This document shows, piece by piece, positions 18,201 through 26,984 of a stretch of DNA of 64,000 nucleotides. This DNA comes from Tritonibacter aquimaris (GTDB lineage: Bacteria > Pseudomonadota > Alphaproteobacteria > Rhodobacterales > Rhodobacteraceae). The notes under the pieces were generated by a model. It saw only the letters and a list, made by a program, of their open reading frames with translations, was not told where the DNA came from and searched no databases. Numbering within the stretch: position 1 is the first letter of the stretch; each line of letters opens with the position of its first letter. A program made the position numbers and the translations under genes. The DNA is taken from contig NZ_WIXK01000010.1 in assembly GCF_009617595.1 (NCBI RefSeq), forward strand, positions 1 through 64,000, in the 5' to 3' direction.

Positions 18201-18544
18201 TTGTGATTACCAGGCAACGTCCGGGAACCGCCTCTGGCGTGGTGTTTCTGACTCTCGAAGACGAAACCGGTGTCAGCAATATTGTCATCTGGAAAAAGGT
18301 GTTTGAGCGTTACCGCCGTGCCGCCATGGGGGGGCGGCTGTTACGTGTCAGAGGCCCATTACAAAGAGAAGGCATTGTTGTGCATCTGATCGCACAAGAG
18401 ATCGAAGACGCGTCGCATCTCCTCTCTGATTTAGGACGCCCCAAAGATACCTGCGGCGAACAGACGCCCTGCCCACCCGCGCCACGTGCAAGACATCCGC
18501 GCGAGCAGGCAAAGCGATTATTTCCAAGCCGCGATTTCCATTAA
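15203..18544 (+). CDS. dnaE2: error-prone DNA polymerase DnaE2
   Basis: About 1113 residues from the ATG that overlaps the imuB stop; the longer frame upstream is only imuB in another phase. It opens with the PHP domain (YAELCVTTNFTFLTGASHPEEL). The C-family polymerase core carries the catalytic aspartates in PPDIDVDFEHERREEV, then QGRGSAANSILCYLLGIT and VQPYIKRRQG. A helix-hairpin-helix and an OB domain follow, ending in the family tail LFPSRDFH. It performs induced mutagenic translesion synthesis with ImuA and ImuB under LexA control. Confidence 0.95.
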   Translation: MSQMRPDSTHKNIPMGNTAQGYAELCVTTNFTFLTGASHPEELITRAAELGLHAIAVTDRNSLAGVVRAYRALQILKEENQNNIPIRSQHRIDSCSRQPVGHPEDIPCPDKIQLPKLIVGCRLVLRDSAVEWLALPTDLAAYQRLTRLLTLGKRRADKGQCHLDMADLSERCEGMILIALPKDDCPETSQAITALARCYSGMVCVGAAPRYDGSDRVWLDRCAELAHRTSAPMVAVGDVLMHKAARRQLADVLTCLRLGCSIDQIGSQALPNAERRLKGYDDMARLFYRYPDALQRTLDIAARCGFDLSQLSYQYPDEVSVGGETPMARLTRLAQEGLTRRYPKGATTKAQKLMNKELAVVNELNFSAYFLTVHDIVQYARSQGILCQGRGSAANSILCYLLGITDVSPESIGMVFERFVSRHRKEPPDIDVDFEHERREEVIQWIYEKYGRSRAGLCATVIHFRSRAAIREVGKVMGLSQDVTACLSGQIWGSSNNGPDMDRVRELGLDPSDRRLAQTLRLIGEIIGFPRHLSQHVGGFVITKGRLDEIAPIENAAMENRTIIEWDKDDIDTLKILKVDILGLGMLTCIRKSFELLKGHERQNFAIDTLPKEDPATYEMLCQADAIGVFQVESRAQMNFLPRMQPREFYDLVIEVAIVRPGPIQGGMVQPYIKRRQGLEKAEPFGPELEKVTRRTLGVPLFQEQALQIAVAGAGYSAEEADHLRRSLASFRRMGTIGAHREKFIAGMRNKGYDQDVAERCFSQIEGFADYGFPESHAAAFALLVYVSAWLKRHHPAIFACALLNSQPMGFYAPAQIVRDAREHQVEVRSICINHSAWDNTLERRTDGALALRLGFRQIKGFKKDDADWLIAARGNGYGDPESIWRRAGLHTAALERLAEADAFSNIGLNRREALWKVRAIRTPSTLPLFNDPIDGEMIKEPNVQLPKMHIGEEVVEDYVSTRLTLRAHPMELLRPSMPGLTPHNALVDAPLKTTTVCGLVITRQRPGTASGVVFLTLEDETGVSNIVIWKKVFERYRRAAMGGRLLRVRGPLQREGIVVHLIAQEIEDASHLLSDLGRPKDTCGEQTPCPPAPRARHPREQAKRLFPSRDFH

Positions 18545-18565
18545 CCGCAAGCAGGCCGCCAGATC

Positions 18566-19405
18566 TCAGGACCAGGCAAAAAGATCAGGGGCCAGAACCA
18601 GATGCCGGTCGAGAAAGTTTTCCATGTGCACAACAACACTGTCAGCATCGCAGAGCACTACGGCAAGCTGCCCAGGACCTTCGCGACGGGGAACCGGGCT
18701 GACATAGCGGCCAGGCTCGGTGGGCACAGGGCCGGATTTATCCACCATCATCGGATCGATATTATAGTGCGCCCCCGCAAAGGTGCAAAACGGCACGCCG
18801 CGGTAATTGCCAGAAGTTGTCATATGCACATGGCCTGAAATGACCTGACGCACATTGCCCTGGCTGAGCACGGCCTCAGCAAAAGCTGCGTTCTCTTCCA
18901 GAATGATAAAATCGGTCTGAACCGAAAAGGGCGTGATATTGTGGTGCAGTACAATGACAACCGGCGTATCTGGCACCTCAGCCAATCGCGCACGCAGCCA
19001 GCTGATCTGCGCCGCGCTCAACTGCCCGGATCCCCACAGATCTGGCTCGGAACTGTCCAGAACAATAATGCGCTGCCCGTCCTGATCAATCACATGATCC
19101 ATGCAGCCGGTTTCACTATTCTCAGTGCCTGGAAACACCTCAAGAAACGTGGGCCGCTGGTCGTGATTTCCCAATGTCAGATAGGTTGGCATCGCGAAGG
19201 GGGAAATGGCCGTTTTGAACCGCGCATAGGCTTCCGCCTCGCCCCGATCCGCAAGATCTCCGGCAAAAACCACAAAATCAGCGTCCCCATGGACCTCGTT
19301 GACGTATGAAACCGCCTGCTCAAGCCGATCATAGGTATCGAGCCCGTGGCTCAGCTTTCCCTCAGGGACAAGATGAATGTCCGCCAGAACAACAAATTTC
19401 AGCAT
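18566..19405 (-). CDS. calcineurin-like phosphodiesterase, CpdA/GpdQ type
   Basis: 279 residues. All dinuclear metal motifs are present: DIHL near residue 8, FAGDLADRG, LGNHDQRP, VLHHNITPF and SGHVHM. The closest families are class III cyclic-nucleotide phosphodiesterases and glycerophosphodiesterases. It is the last gene of a Ugp-like operon: its ATG overlaps the stop of the upstream permease as TAATG. That makes hydrolysis of an imported phosphodiester such as glycerophosphocholine more likely than cAMP turnover. There is no signal peptide, so it acts in the cytoplasm after import. Confidence 0.8.
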   Translation of the reverse strand: MLKFVVLADIHLVPEGKLSHGLDTYDRLEQAVSYVNEVHGDADFVVFAGDLADRGEAEAYARFKTAISPFAMPTYLTLGNHDQRPTFLEVFPGTENSETGCMDHVIDQDGQRIIVLDSSEPDLWGSGQLSAAQISWLRARLAEVPDTPVVIVLHHNITPFSVQTDFIILEENAAFAEAVLSQGNVRQVISGHVHMTTSGNYRGVPFCTFAGAHYNIDPMMVDKSGPVPTEPGRYVSPVPRREGPGQLAVVLCDADSVVVHMENFLDRHLVLAPDLFAWS

Positions 19406-20274
19406 TAGCCTTTTACTCCGGTCATGGTGATGCCGCGTATGAACAGGCGGCGGGCAAAGAGGAATGCAATAACCATCGGGGCAGTGACCACGGTGGCAGA
19501 GGCGTAGGTACGCCCGTAATCCGTGTCAAAGGCCGACTGGTACTGCATCATCGAAAGGGTTGCGGTCATCTTGTCCTGGCTCTGCACCACAATCAGTGGC
19601 CAGTAGAGATCGTTCCAATGCGCCACAAAGCTGAACACGCTAAAGGCCGCAATGGCAGGCACCGCTGCGGGCAAAATGAGCCGCAGGATGATCTCAATTT
19701 CAGTCATACCGTCAACGCGCGCCGCCTGAATGATGCTGTCAGGGAAGCCACGAAAGAACTGGCGAAACAGGAAGATAGCAAAGACCGACACGATGAACGG
19801 GAACATCATCGCAAAATAAGTGTCGAGCAGCCCAACACGCACCAAACCAATGTAAAGCGGAATGGAGGTCACATTGATTGGAATGGTGATAGCGGCGATC
19901 ACTGTGCCAAAAAGAATGCTAGAGCCGCGAAATTTCAGTTTGGCCAGCGCATAAGCCGCCGGAATTGCCGTGATGAGCTGGATCAGCAAAATCCCCACAC
20001 AGACGATCATCGAGTTCATGAGAAAGATCAGATAGGGCTGCTCAAAGATCACGCCATAGTAGTTTTCCCAACCCTTGAAGGTTTTGGGAATAAACGAGAA
20101 ATCTCTGTCATAGACCTCGTCGGTGGGTTTTAGGCTGGACGAGATCATCCAGATAAACGGGAAGACCATCACCCAGGCACCCAAAAAGAGCAGCACTGTG
20201 GTGAGCCCGCGGCCAAGATATTGTGCGCGCAGGCGGTCAGACCATGAGACGGTGGGAGTGGATAAATCAGCCAT
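19405..20274 (-). CDS. ABC transporter permease, UgpE-like
   Basis: 289 residues with six membrane helices. The EAA loop DSIIQAARVDGMTEIEIILRLILPAAVPAI contacts the ATPase. It is of the MalG/UgpE type. Its stop and start overlap its neighbours by a few bases (TGATG and TAATG), so the operon is tightly coupled. The closest match is to glycerol-3-phosphate or glycerophosphodiester importers rather than sugar importers, but the sequence alone does not settle it. Confidence 0.8.
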   Translation of the reverse strand: MADLSTPTVSWSDRLRAQYLGRGLTTVLLFLGAWVMVFPFIWMISSSLKPTDEVYDRDFSFIPKTFKGWENYYGVIFEQPYLIFLMNSMIVCVGILLIQLITAIPAAYALAKLKFRGSSILFGTVIAAITIPINVTSIPLYIGLVRVGLLDTYFAMMFPFIVSVFAIFLFRQFFRGFPDSIIQAARVDGMTEIEIILRLILPAAVPAIAAFSVFSFVAHWNDLYWPLIVVQSQDKMTATLSMMQYQSAFDTDYGRTYASATVVTAPMVIAFLFARRLFIRGITMTGVKG

Positions 20275-21161
20275 CAGTAATGCACATTCCGGTCAGAAAA
20301 GAGCGCCTGGATCAGCGCAAATAGGAAGATGATGACAAGGAAGAAGAGCGACAGAGCTGAGGAATAGCCCATATTGAAATATTCAAACCCTTCCAGAAAC
20401 GCGAGGTAGAGGAACACTTCAGAGGCGCGATCGGGCCCGCCCTGAGTAAGGATCGCAACGGTATCAAACAATTTGAACGCGGTGATCGATGAGGTAACTG
20501 CCACAAACATCGCTGTTGGCCCCAGCATCGGCCAGGTGACGCGAAAGAACTTATCAAACGCTCCATCAGCCCCATCCATTGCTGCAGCCTCATAGAGGTT
20601 CTTTGGGATCGCCGTCAGCCCTGCCAGAAACAACACCATATTGAAGCCGATAATGCTCCAGAGCGAAATAATGGCGAGGGAGTAAAGCACAACTTCGTCG
20701 CTACCGAACCAGTTGATGCCAGGAATGCCAATGGCCTCTAGCGAGTTGTTAATCACCCCTTGACCACTGTCCATCAGCGCAGCCCAGACCAGCGCCATTG
20801 CCGCCAGCGTTGAGGTGACAGGCAGAAAATATAAAACTTCCAGCACCGAACGGAATTGTTTCTGCTCCTGGATGGCAATCGCAAGAACCAGACTGATCAC
20901 AAAGGCCCCGGGCAGAAACAGGACGGCATAGAAAAACGTATTGCCCAGCGCATTGGCAAACGCTTCATCCGCAAACATCTTGCGGTAATTATCGAGCCCA
21001 ACAAACTCGTAGTAGTCGCTGACCAACGTGTAATCTGTGAGACTGGCCCAAAAGACCAGCAAGATTGGCACGATGTAGATTGCAAGGATCAAAACGGTGG
21101 CAGGCAAAACCAAAAGGTAAGCGAGCCGCGCTTGACCGCGCTGAGTCGCAATTTTTGCCAT
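20274..21161 (-). CDS. ABC transporter permease, UgpA-like
   Basis: 295 residues with six membrane helices. The ATPase-contact loop is LYEAAAMDGADGAFDKFFRVTWPMLGPTAM. It is the MalF/UgpA-type partner of the UgpE-like permease and is encoded directly after the ATPase gene, with overlapping stop and start codons. The N-terminus starts inside the membrane without the extra domain seen in MalF. Confidence 0.8.
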   Translation of the reverse strand: MAKIATQRGQARLAYLLVLPATVLILAIYIVPILLVFWASLTDYTLVSDYYEFVGLDNYRKMFADEAFANALGNTFFYAVLFLPGAFVISLVLAIAIQEQKQFRSVLEVLYFLPVTSTLAAMALVWAALMDSGQGVINNSLEAIGIPGINWFGSDEVVLYSLAIISLWSIIGFNMVLFLAGLTAIPKNLYEAAAMDGADGAFDKFFRVTWPMLGPTAMFVAVTSSITAFKLFDTVAILTQGGPDRASEVFLYLAFLEGFEYFNMGYSSALSLFFLVIIFLFALIQALFSDRNVHY

Positions 21162-22348
21162 TACACAGCCCCCGCGGTTTCAAGCAAGCGCACAGGCAGG
21201 CGATTTCCCGTAGCATCAAACAGCAACAGCTGCTCAATGTTCAGCATCACCTGCAGAGTTTTGGCCTCGGCCAATGCCCCGGTGGTGCCGTAACGGTTGC
21301 TTTTGGGGGCCCGAATTCGGATCAAAGCCTCCGGGGCATGGGTGAAATGCCCATGGATCAGCACTTCAGGACCAAGATCTTCAATCATACGTTTGCTAAA
21401 ATTCAGCACGGGCCCATTGGAAGACTGGTCCAGAACCAAAAGTTCTGCGTGATTTAAGACTGTGATCGCCTCCGGACGAATACCGATCTGAACCGGCCCG
21501 TTGCCATCTTGGTACATCGGCAGCATTACATCACCAAGCTCGATGCCATGCGCAGAACGCTCACCCGCAGCCACATTGATTTCAGGGCTGCCAATAAATC
21601 TTGCCACGTCCAGATTGGCAGGATCAGAAAAAAGCGCATTCGGACGACCGACCTGCAAAAGATGCCCCGCCTGGAGCAAGGCAACACGATCCGACATGGT
21701 CATCGCTTCAACCTGATCGTGGGTGACATAGATAAAGGTCAGACCAGAGCTTGCGTGTAATTCGGTAATTTCGGAACGCACCTGAACCCGCAGCTTGGCG
21801 TCCAGGTTAGACAGCGGTTCATCCATCAAAAACACTTGTGGATTGCGCACCAACGCACGGCCCAGCGCCACCCGCTGTCGCTGCCCACCCGAAAGCTGTG
21901 CCGGTCTGCGGTCCAGTAAGTGATCGATTTTCAGCTGGCTGGCCACTTTGGCGACCTCTGCACGGATCTCCGGCTGGGCACGCCGCCCAGCTGAGGTAAT
22001 CGCTCGCATCCCCGGCAAACGCGCATAAAGCGGCAGCCGCGCCATCACCAGCGGCATGGCCATGTTTTCACCCACGCTCATATGCGGGTAAAGCGCGTAA
22101 TCCTGAAACACCATCGCAATATTGCGATCCTTGGGCGCGCTGTTGAGTTTGGATCGACCGTCAATCAGAATATCGCCACTGTCTGGGGTTTCCAGCCCGG
22201 CAATGATCCGCAGCAAAGTGGATTTACCGCAACCGGATTGGCCCACAAGCGAAACAAACTCCCCATCCTGCACGTCCAAAGAGATATCATGCAAAACCGG
22301 TGTGTCGCCAAAGGACTTCTTGATGTTTTTAAGCTCTAGCCGCGCCAT
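21161..22348 (-). CDS. ABC transporter ATPase, UgpC/MalK-like
   Basis: 395 residues. Walker A is GQSGCGKST, the signature LSGGQRQRVALGRAL, Walker B VFLMDEPLSNLD and the switch histidine lies in YVTHDQVEA. A C-terminal regulatory OB domain follows, from about residue 245, typical of MalK and UgpC. It energises the two permeases encoded just downstream. It lies downstream of the binding-protein gene, after a hairpin. Confidence 0.88.
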   Translation of the reverse strand: MARLELKNIKKSFGDTPVLHDISLDVQDGEFVSLVGQSGCGKSTLLRIIAGLETPDSGDILIDGRSKLNSAPKDRNIAMVFQDYALYPHMSVGENMAMPLVMARLPLYARLPGMRAITSAGRRAQPEIRAEVAKVASQLKIDHLLDRRPAQLSGGQRQRVALGRALVRNPQVFLMDEPLSNLDAKLRVQVRSEITELHASSGLTFIYVTHDQVEAMTMSDRVALLQAGHLLQVGRPNALFSDPANLDVARFIGSPEINVAAGERSAHGIELGDVMLPMYQDGNGPVQIGIRPEAITVLNHAELLVLDQSSNGPVLNFSKRMIEDLGPEVLIHGHFTHAPEALIRIRAPKSNRYGTTGALAEAKTLQVMLNIEQLLLFDATGNRLPVRLLETAGAV

Positions 22349-22370
22349 ATCGTGCCTCGGGAAATAAGAA

Positions 22371-22397
22371 TGCCCCGGACCATTCCAGTCCGGGGCA
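22371..22397. terminator. intercistronic hairpin after the binding-protein gene
   Basis: TGCCCCGGAC pairs with GTCCGGGGCA over a 7-base loop, between the ugpB-like and ugpC-like genes. It lacks a strong U tract on the minus strand. It probably reduces ATPase and permease expression relative to the binding protein. Confidence 0.6.
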
Positions 22398-22407
22398 ACG
22401 TTGCGCC

Positions 22408-23682
22408 TTAGCGCTGCATCAGTTTTTCAGCGATTGCTTTCAGCTCGGTTGCGCCGTCTTCAGGGCTGACCTCACCTTCCATCACCGCACGAATGGTCGA
22501 AGCCTGTTCACGCCAGATCTTTTCGGACTGGGTGCCAGGGTAGCCGGACCATGGGCCTGCGCGATCATACTGTTTGACCGGCGTCGCATAATAAGGCTCT
22601 GCCTCGTAGAAAGCGCCCATGTATTCGGTCTTAAGCACCTGACGGTTGGTCGGCAGGTAACCGGTGATCTCAGCCGTAACCTGCTGCCCGCGCGGGCCGG
22701 TGACAAATTTGATATATTCCCAAGCCGCCGCAGCTTTTTCGGGATCTGAAGCAGTGATAATCGCCGCATTGCCACCGGTGGGCAGTTTGCCGTCGGCATC
22801 ATTCCATACGGTGAACGGGTGCGAGCGCAGATCAAAGGCACCACCAACACGTTCCTGCATGTTGCGCGCGCCGGCAGGGGACAGACCCCAAAGCCCCATA
22901 CGACCCTCGGTGAAGGCAGCAAACTGGGTTTCGCGATCCAGATCGGTACGCAGACCACCTTCATCATGCAGGCGTTTGGCCATCTTCATGGCTTCCAGCG
23001 CGTGATCTTTTTCGTGGAATGCAACGTCCTGCCCGTCTTCGGACATCATACGGCCACCCTGCTGCAGGATCAGCGTCTGGAAACCCCAGTCATCGCCATT
23101 GATCAGCCACATGAACATCGGCAGGATATCATCGCCAAGGCCATCAATTTTTTGCGCCGCGTCAATCAAGCCGTCCCAATCGCTGGGGAATTCGTCGGGG
23201 TTCAGACCAGCCTGTTTGAACAGATCGGCATTGTAGTACCACTGGATAACAGACGCGTTGAACGGCATGCCATACTGCACCCCATCAACACGGCCAAGAT
23301 CGAGCATCGCGGGCGAATAGTTCTCGGCACTCCAGCCTTCGCCTTCGCCTGCCATCAGAGGCCCCATGTCAACGATCTGGCCACGTTTTGCCAGTGCACG
23401 TGCCAGCGAGGGCAACTGGTTATAGGCCTGAAATGCGCAATCCGGCAGGGTGTTGGTGGCCGAGCCGCGGAACAGTTTCAGGTGCGTGTCGCCATAGTTT
23501 TTGGCTGGCGCGGCATACTGGACTTCGATCTCGTCCTGCATGGCATTGAATTCTTTCATCAGCGGCTCGTGCTGACGGGTCAGGTGGCCGGCATTGGTGA
23601 GGCAGGTGATTGTCACCTTGGCTTCAGCAGCCGCACCAGCAAGCGTCAGCGCAGCGGCTGCTGCCAGAGTAAAGCGGATCAT
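22408..23682 (-). CDS. ABC transporter solute-binding protein, UgpB-like
   Basis: 424 residues from the ATG that follows GGAGATTCCG; an ATG four codons earlier contains that ribosome site. The signal peptide MIRFTLAAAAALTLAGAAAEA ends at about residue 21. The mature protein is a cluster D binding protein with a UgpB-like N-lobe (QHEPLMKEFNA) and C-lobe (PTGGNAAIITASDPEKAAAAWEYIKFVTGP, and later YLPTNRQVL). It is the periplasmic receptor of the importer. Its ligand is predicted to be glycerol-3-phosphate or a glycerophosphodiester, because of the phosphodiesterase in the operon. Confidence 0.82.
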   Translation of the reverse strand: MIRFTLAAAAALTLAGAAAEAKVTITCLTNAGHLTRQHEPLMKEFNAMQDEIEVQYAAPAKNYGDTHLKLFRGSATNTLPDCAFQAYNQLPSLARALAKRGQIVDMGPLMAGEGEGWSAENYSPAMLDLGRVDGVQYGMPFNASVIQWYYNADLFKQAGLNPDEFPSDWDGLIDAAQKIDGLGDDILPMFMWLINGDDWGFQTLILQQGGRMMSEDGQDVAFHEKDHALEAMKMAKRLHDEGGLRTDLDRETQFAAFTEGRMGLWGLSPAGARNMQERVGGAFDLRSHPFTVWNDADGKLPTGGNAAIITASDPEKAAAAWEYIKFVTGPRGQQVTAEITGYLPTNRQVLKTEYMGAFYEAEPYYATPVKQYDRAGPWSGYPGTQSEKIWREQASTIRAVMEGEVSPEDGATELKAIAEKLMQR

Positions 23683-23809
23683 CGGAATCTCCATTGGTAC
23701 ATCTTCAAATAGGTCTCACCCCCGGCCGCAGGGTTCGTTGCATGGCTAATCACTGATATGTGAAGGGAGTTTGACGCAACTCGGCACACAGAAGCATGTC
23801 ACCGACTCT

Positions 23810-24544
23810 TCACACCAAGTCCGCCACTTGGTGCGCGTTAATTTCCAGCCGAACAGTATCGGTGCGCACCACGGCCTCGGTCACTTCAATGGGGGCTCCG
23901 CGCTCATCAACATTCTGCCCCCAAAGATTCAGCACAGATTGGGTGGGCGGAATTTCAAGCGCCATGGCTTCCGGCGCGGTGGGCTGGCGCACCTCGACCA
24001 ATGTTGATGATCGGAAATAGTCCGTTACACCGCTATTACGAAACGCCGTGGGAACCGACGGTTGCGATTTCGCCGCCTCATGCAAAATATCCGGGAACCG
24101 GTGGGAATTGAAGAAATGGCGCCCAAGAGCCGTTGGCACACCATCAACGTGATGCATGAATTCCGCAAACGCGCCGCGAGACCCCGGTGCCAGCTGAAGC
24201 TGTGCCGCAACCCGCGCAGGAAACCGTTCGCGCTCACTGATCCGCACAACGCTCACTTTCACATCGCGGCCTTGCTCTCTGACGCAGGTGGCAAAACGTG
24301 TCTTGCGATCGATGCGATATAAAATCGGTTGTCCCACCACGACCGCTTCGCGCCCCTGCCACGACGAAATCGCGCCTTCGTCCTCAAGGTTCTTGAGCGC
24401 GCGCCGCACCGCATGGCGCGAAGACATATACCGTTGGCACAGCTCTCTCTGAGACGGCAGTTTACTCCCATTTGGGAATGTCGCTGCGCGCAGATCAGCA
24501 ACCAACGCCTGATAGACATCTTTCCAATTTTGTTCACGCGACAT
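23810..24544 (-). CDS. GntR-family regulator, HutC/PhnF type
   Basis: 244 residues starting MSREQNWKDVYQALV. The N-terminal winged helix includes GSKLPSQRELCQRYMSSRHAVRRALKNLEDEGAI. The C-terminal UTRA ligand-binding domain (from about residue 95) contains APGSRGAFAEFMHHVDGVPTALGRHFF, resembling PhnF. It lies 127 bases upstream of the Ugp-like operon on the same strand, so it is probably its local repressor. A phosphorus-containing effector is inferred from the family and the neighbours. Confidence 0.8.
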   Translation of the reverse strand: MSREQNWKDVYQALVADLRAATFPNGSKLPSQRELCQRYMSSRHAVRRALKNLEDEGAISSWQGREAVVVGQPILYRIDRKTRFATCVREQGRDVKVSVVRISERERFPARVAAQLQLAPGSRGAFAEFMHHVDGVPTALGRHFFNSHRFPDILHEAAKSQPSVPTAFRNSGVTDYFRSSTLVEVRQPTAPEAMALEIPPTQSVLNLWGQNVDERGAPIEVTEAVVRTDTVRLEINAHQVADLV

Positions 24545-24828
24545 CGGCTCAACCCTCCAAATAAAGAGTACAGCCACTGTGTAACAGCTTCCCGAAAACA
24601 CGGCTTTTCGCTCATCCGCGAAAGTAATGAAAATCGGAAGACCGAGAAATTAAATCAGCACACCTTGGAGAGAGCCTCAACAACAGTTAACACGCTGGCA
24701 GTGTTTCAATGGCCGAGCTCGCCCTTCATTGTCGCTTATAGCCCTTTTCTTGACGCTATTTGCCAACAGTGCATGGGGTGCAGACTGAAACATAGGAAGA
24801 TAACTCAACAGGGAATGGGAAAACTAGG

Positions 24829-26652
24829 ATGCTAAAGCCACCTTTCAAAGATGTGGACGTCGAACGCGCCCAATCAGGCTTCTACGAGGGCCACAGCGTG
24901 ATCATTGCCCTCCTCAGCAAAACCATCATGGTTGCACTGGTTCTATGGGCTCTGATCTGGCCCGCAAATGCAAACGGTGTCTTGGGGAGCTTGAACTGGC
25001 GTCTTCTTGAAGACTTCAATGCATTCTACATTATCATCGTTGGCGCGTTTGTCTTTTTCTTGCTGGCACTCGCTCTGATCCCCGCGACCGGCCGCAAAGT
25101 TATGGGACAACCAGGGGAGAAAAAAGAGTTCTCGAACTTCTCATGGTTCTCGATGATGTTTGGTGCAGGCCTTGGCGTCGGACTGATGGTCTTTGCGACC
25201 GCAGAACCTTTGGGGCTTTGGGGATCGAACCCGGTTGTTCTCTCCGGTGCGGTTGAGGCCAATTCGCCAGAAGCACTGAGCTCGGCCTATATCTGGACCT
25301 TTGCACATTATGGCATTCACGCATGGGCAATCTATGTCGTGACCGGCTTGTCGCTGGCCTATTATGCTTATACTCGCGGTATGCCACTGACCATTCGCTC
25401 GGCGCTGACCCCACTGTTTGGTTCGCTGATGAATGGCTTTCTGGGCCACATCGTAGATGTGCTCGGCGTGGTCGCAACCATTCTGGGCGTGTCGGTAACC
25501 ATCGGCTTTGGTGTGTCTCAGCTGGTTGACGGGCTTTATGCCGTGACCGGTATCGAATGGATCATGGATCTGAGCGGCGATGCACCTGTACCCAACACAG
25601 TTGGTTTGATCACAGGCCTGATGATGATCATGGCGCTGTCGATCATTTCTGCGGTTTCCGGCGTTGGCCGCGGTGTCAAATACCTCTCCAATATCAACCT
25701 TGTTCTTTCGGTCATTCTTCTGAGTGTCTTCATCATCTTTGGCTCTTTCCTGTTCGCAGCAACCACCTATGCCAGCGCGCTGGTGGACTATCTGATGCAC
25801 TTCGTGAGCCTCAGCTTTAATGCCTATGGCCCACAATCCGCAGATGCTTTTGCGCAGGCCTTGCCGCAAGAGGCCGCACCATTTGCCGACGCGCTTAAAG
25901 GTGGTGCAACCAATGCCTGGGGCTCGTTTGATGGTTTTAAATCTGGCTTGACCGGTGAAGCCGCACAGCTGGATGACGCTGTGCTTCAAGCGGCCTATGC
26001 CGCAGGTGAACCCGCACGCCAGTTTGGCTGGCAAGCAGGTTGGACCACATTCTACTGGGCCTGGTGGATTGCGTTCTCTCCCTTTGTTGGTCTGTTCCTG
26101 GCGCGTATTTCCCGCGGACGTACAGTACGTGAGTTCATCCTGGGCTGTGTTATTGCGCCCACGTTGGTGTGTTTTGCCTGGATGACTATTCTGGGTGGGA
26201 CAGCCATCGACCTTGAGCTGACAGGCAATGCAGATGGTGCCATCATCGGTGCGTCAAACACGGCAAAACTGTTCGTCACTCTGAGCCAAATGCTCAGCGG
26301 CCCATTCTTTAGCATTATCGCCGTAATGTGTGTTGTGCTGACATTGACCTTCCTCGTCACATCCGCTGACTCTGGCATTTTGGTTATGAACACCATCATG
26401 TCGGGTGGTGATCAGGACGTTGGCAACAAGCACAAGATCGTTTGGGGCCTGGTTCTGACGGCAGTCATCGGTACTCTGCTCTTTGCTGGGAAAACCAACG
26501 GTGGTGCAGACCCAATGGAAGCGTTGAAGAGCGCGATGATCATCGGGGCGCTGCCATTCACCATGGTAATGGGATTGATGTGCGTCTCTCTGGCAAAAGC
26601 AATCATCCGCGACAGCATGCGTGAAAAATACCTGCAGGAAAAAACCACCTAA
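24829..26652 (+). CDS. BCCT-family betaine/choline/carnitine transporter
   Basis: 607 residues and 12 membrane segments. The BCCT signature is clear: WFSMMFGAGLGVGLMVFATAEPL in helix 3, and the aromatic substrate box FYWAWWIAFSPFVGLFLARISRGRTVREF in helix 8. A periplasmic loop of about 70 residues between GPQSADAF and PARQFGW is longer than usual for OpuD-type carriers. Ion-coupled uptake of glycine betaine, choline or DMSP is likely. The glycine-betaine demethylase genes lie 8-10 kb downstream, so it could supply their substrate. No local regulator of this gene is evident. Confidence 0.88.
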   Translation: MLKPPFKDVDVERAQSGFYEGHSVIIALLSKTIMVALVLWALIWPANANGVLGSLNWRLLEDFNAFYIIIVGAFVFFLLALALIPATGRKVMGQPGEKKEFSNFSWFSMMFGAGLGVGLMVFATAEPLGLWGSNPVVLSGAVEANSPEALSSAYIWTFAHYGIHAWAIYVVTGLSLAYYAYTRGMPLTIRSALTPLFGSLMNGFLGHIVDVLGVVATILGVSVTIGFGVSQLVDGLYAVTGIEWIMDLSGDAPVPNTVGLITGLMMIMALSIISAVSGVGRGVKYLSNINLVLSVILLSVFIIFGSFLFAATTYASALVDYLMHFVSLSFNAYGPQSADAFAQALPQEAAPFADALKGGATNAWGSFDGFKSGLTGEAAQLDDAVLQAAYAAGEPARQFGWQAGWTTFYWAWWIAFSPFVGLFLARISRGRTVREFILGCVIAPTLVCFAWMTILGGTAIDLELTGNADGAIIGASNTAKLFVTLSQMLSGPFFSIIAVMCVVLTLTFLVTSADSGILVMNTIMSGGDQDVGNKHKIVWGLVLTAVIGTLLFAGKTNGGADPMEALKSAMIIGALPFTMVMGLMCVSLAKAIIRDSMREKYLQEKTT

Positions 26653-26666
26653 CGGATCATAAAACG

Positions 26667-26692
26667 GCATCCAGCGCCTTTGCGCTGGATGC
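26667..26692. terminator. terminator after the BCCT gene
   Basis: GCATCCAGCGC pairs with GCGCTGGATGC over a CTTT loop, 15 bases after the BCCT stop. The following 290 bases up to 26984 hold no gene I recognise. Confidence 0.75.
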
Positions 26693-26984
26693 GACCTTTC
26701 AACAAAACGATCAGCCTGTTCAAAATTTAGATTGTCGGTTTGCTGAAACCGTATAAACTCACCCGACAGGTCGAATGGCAGCCCTGCAAGGGATGGTTTT
26801 AGCACCACGCCCAGGGCCTAAGGTATTACACCTTTTCCAGTGGGCGCGATCGCCCCTTCGTCGACACAAAGTAGCAGAATCACAAGTAGTATCAGGTTCT
26901 AAACGTCCCCCCGGCGCTTCATCGCACCGAGGGCTATCTTGATCCACGCGCACTGCATTCAGGCAGAATGCGCAGAAATTGGGA

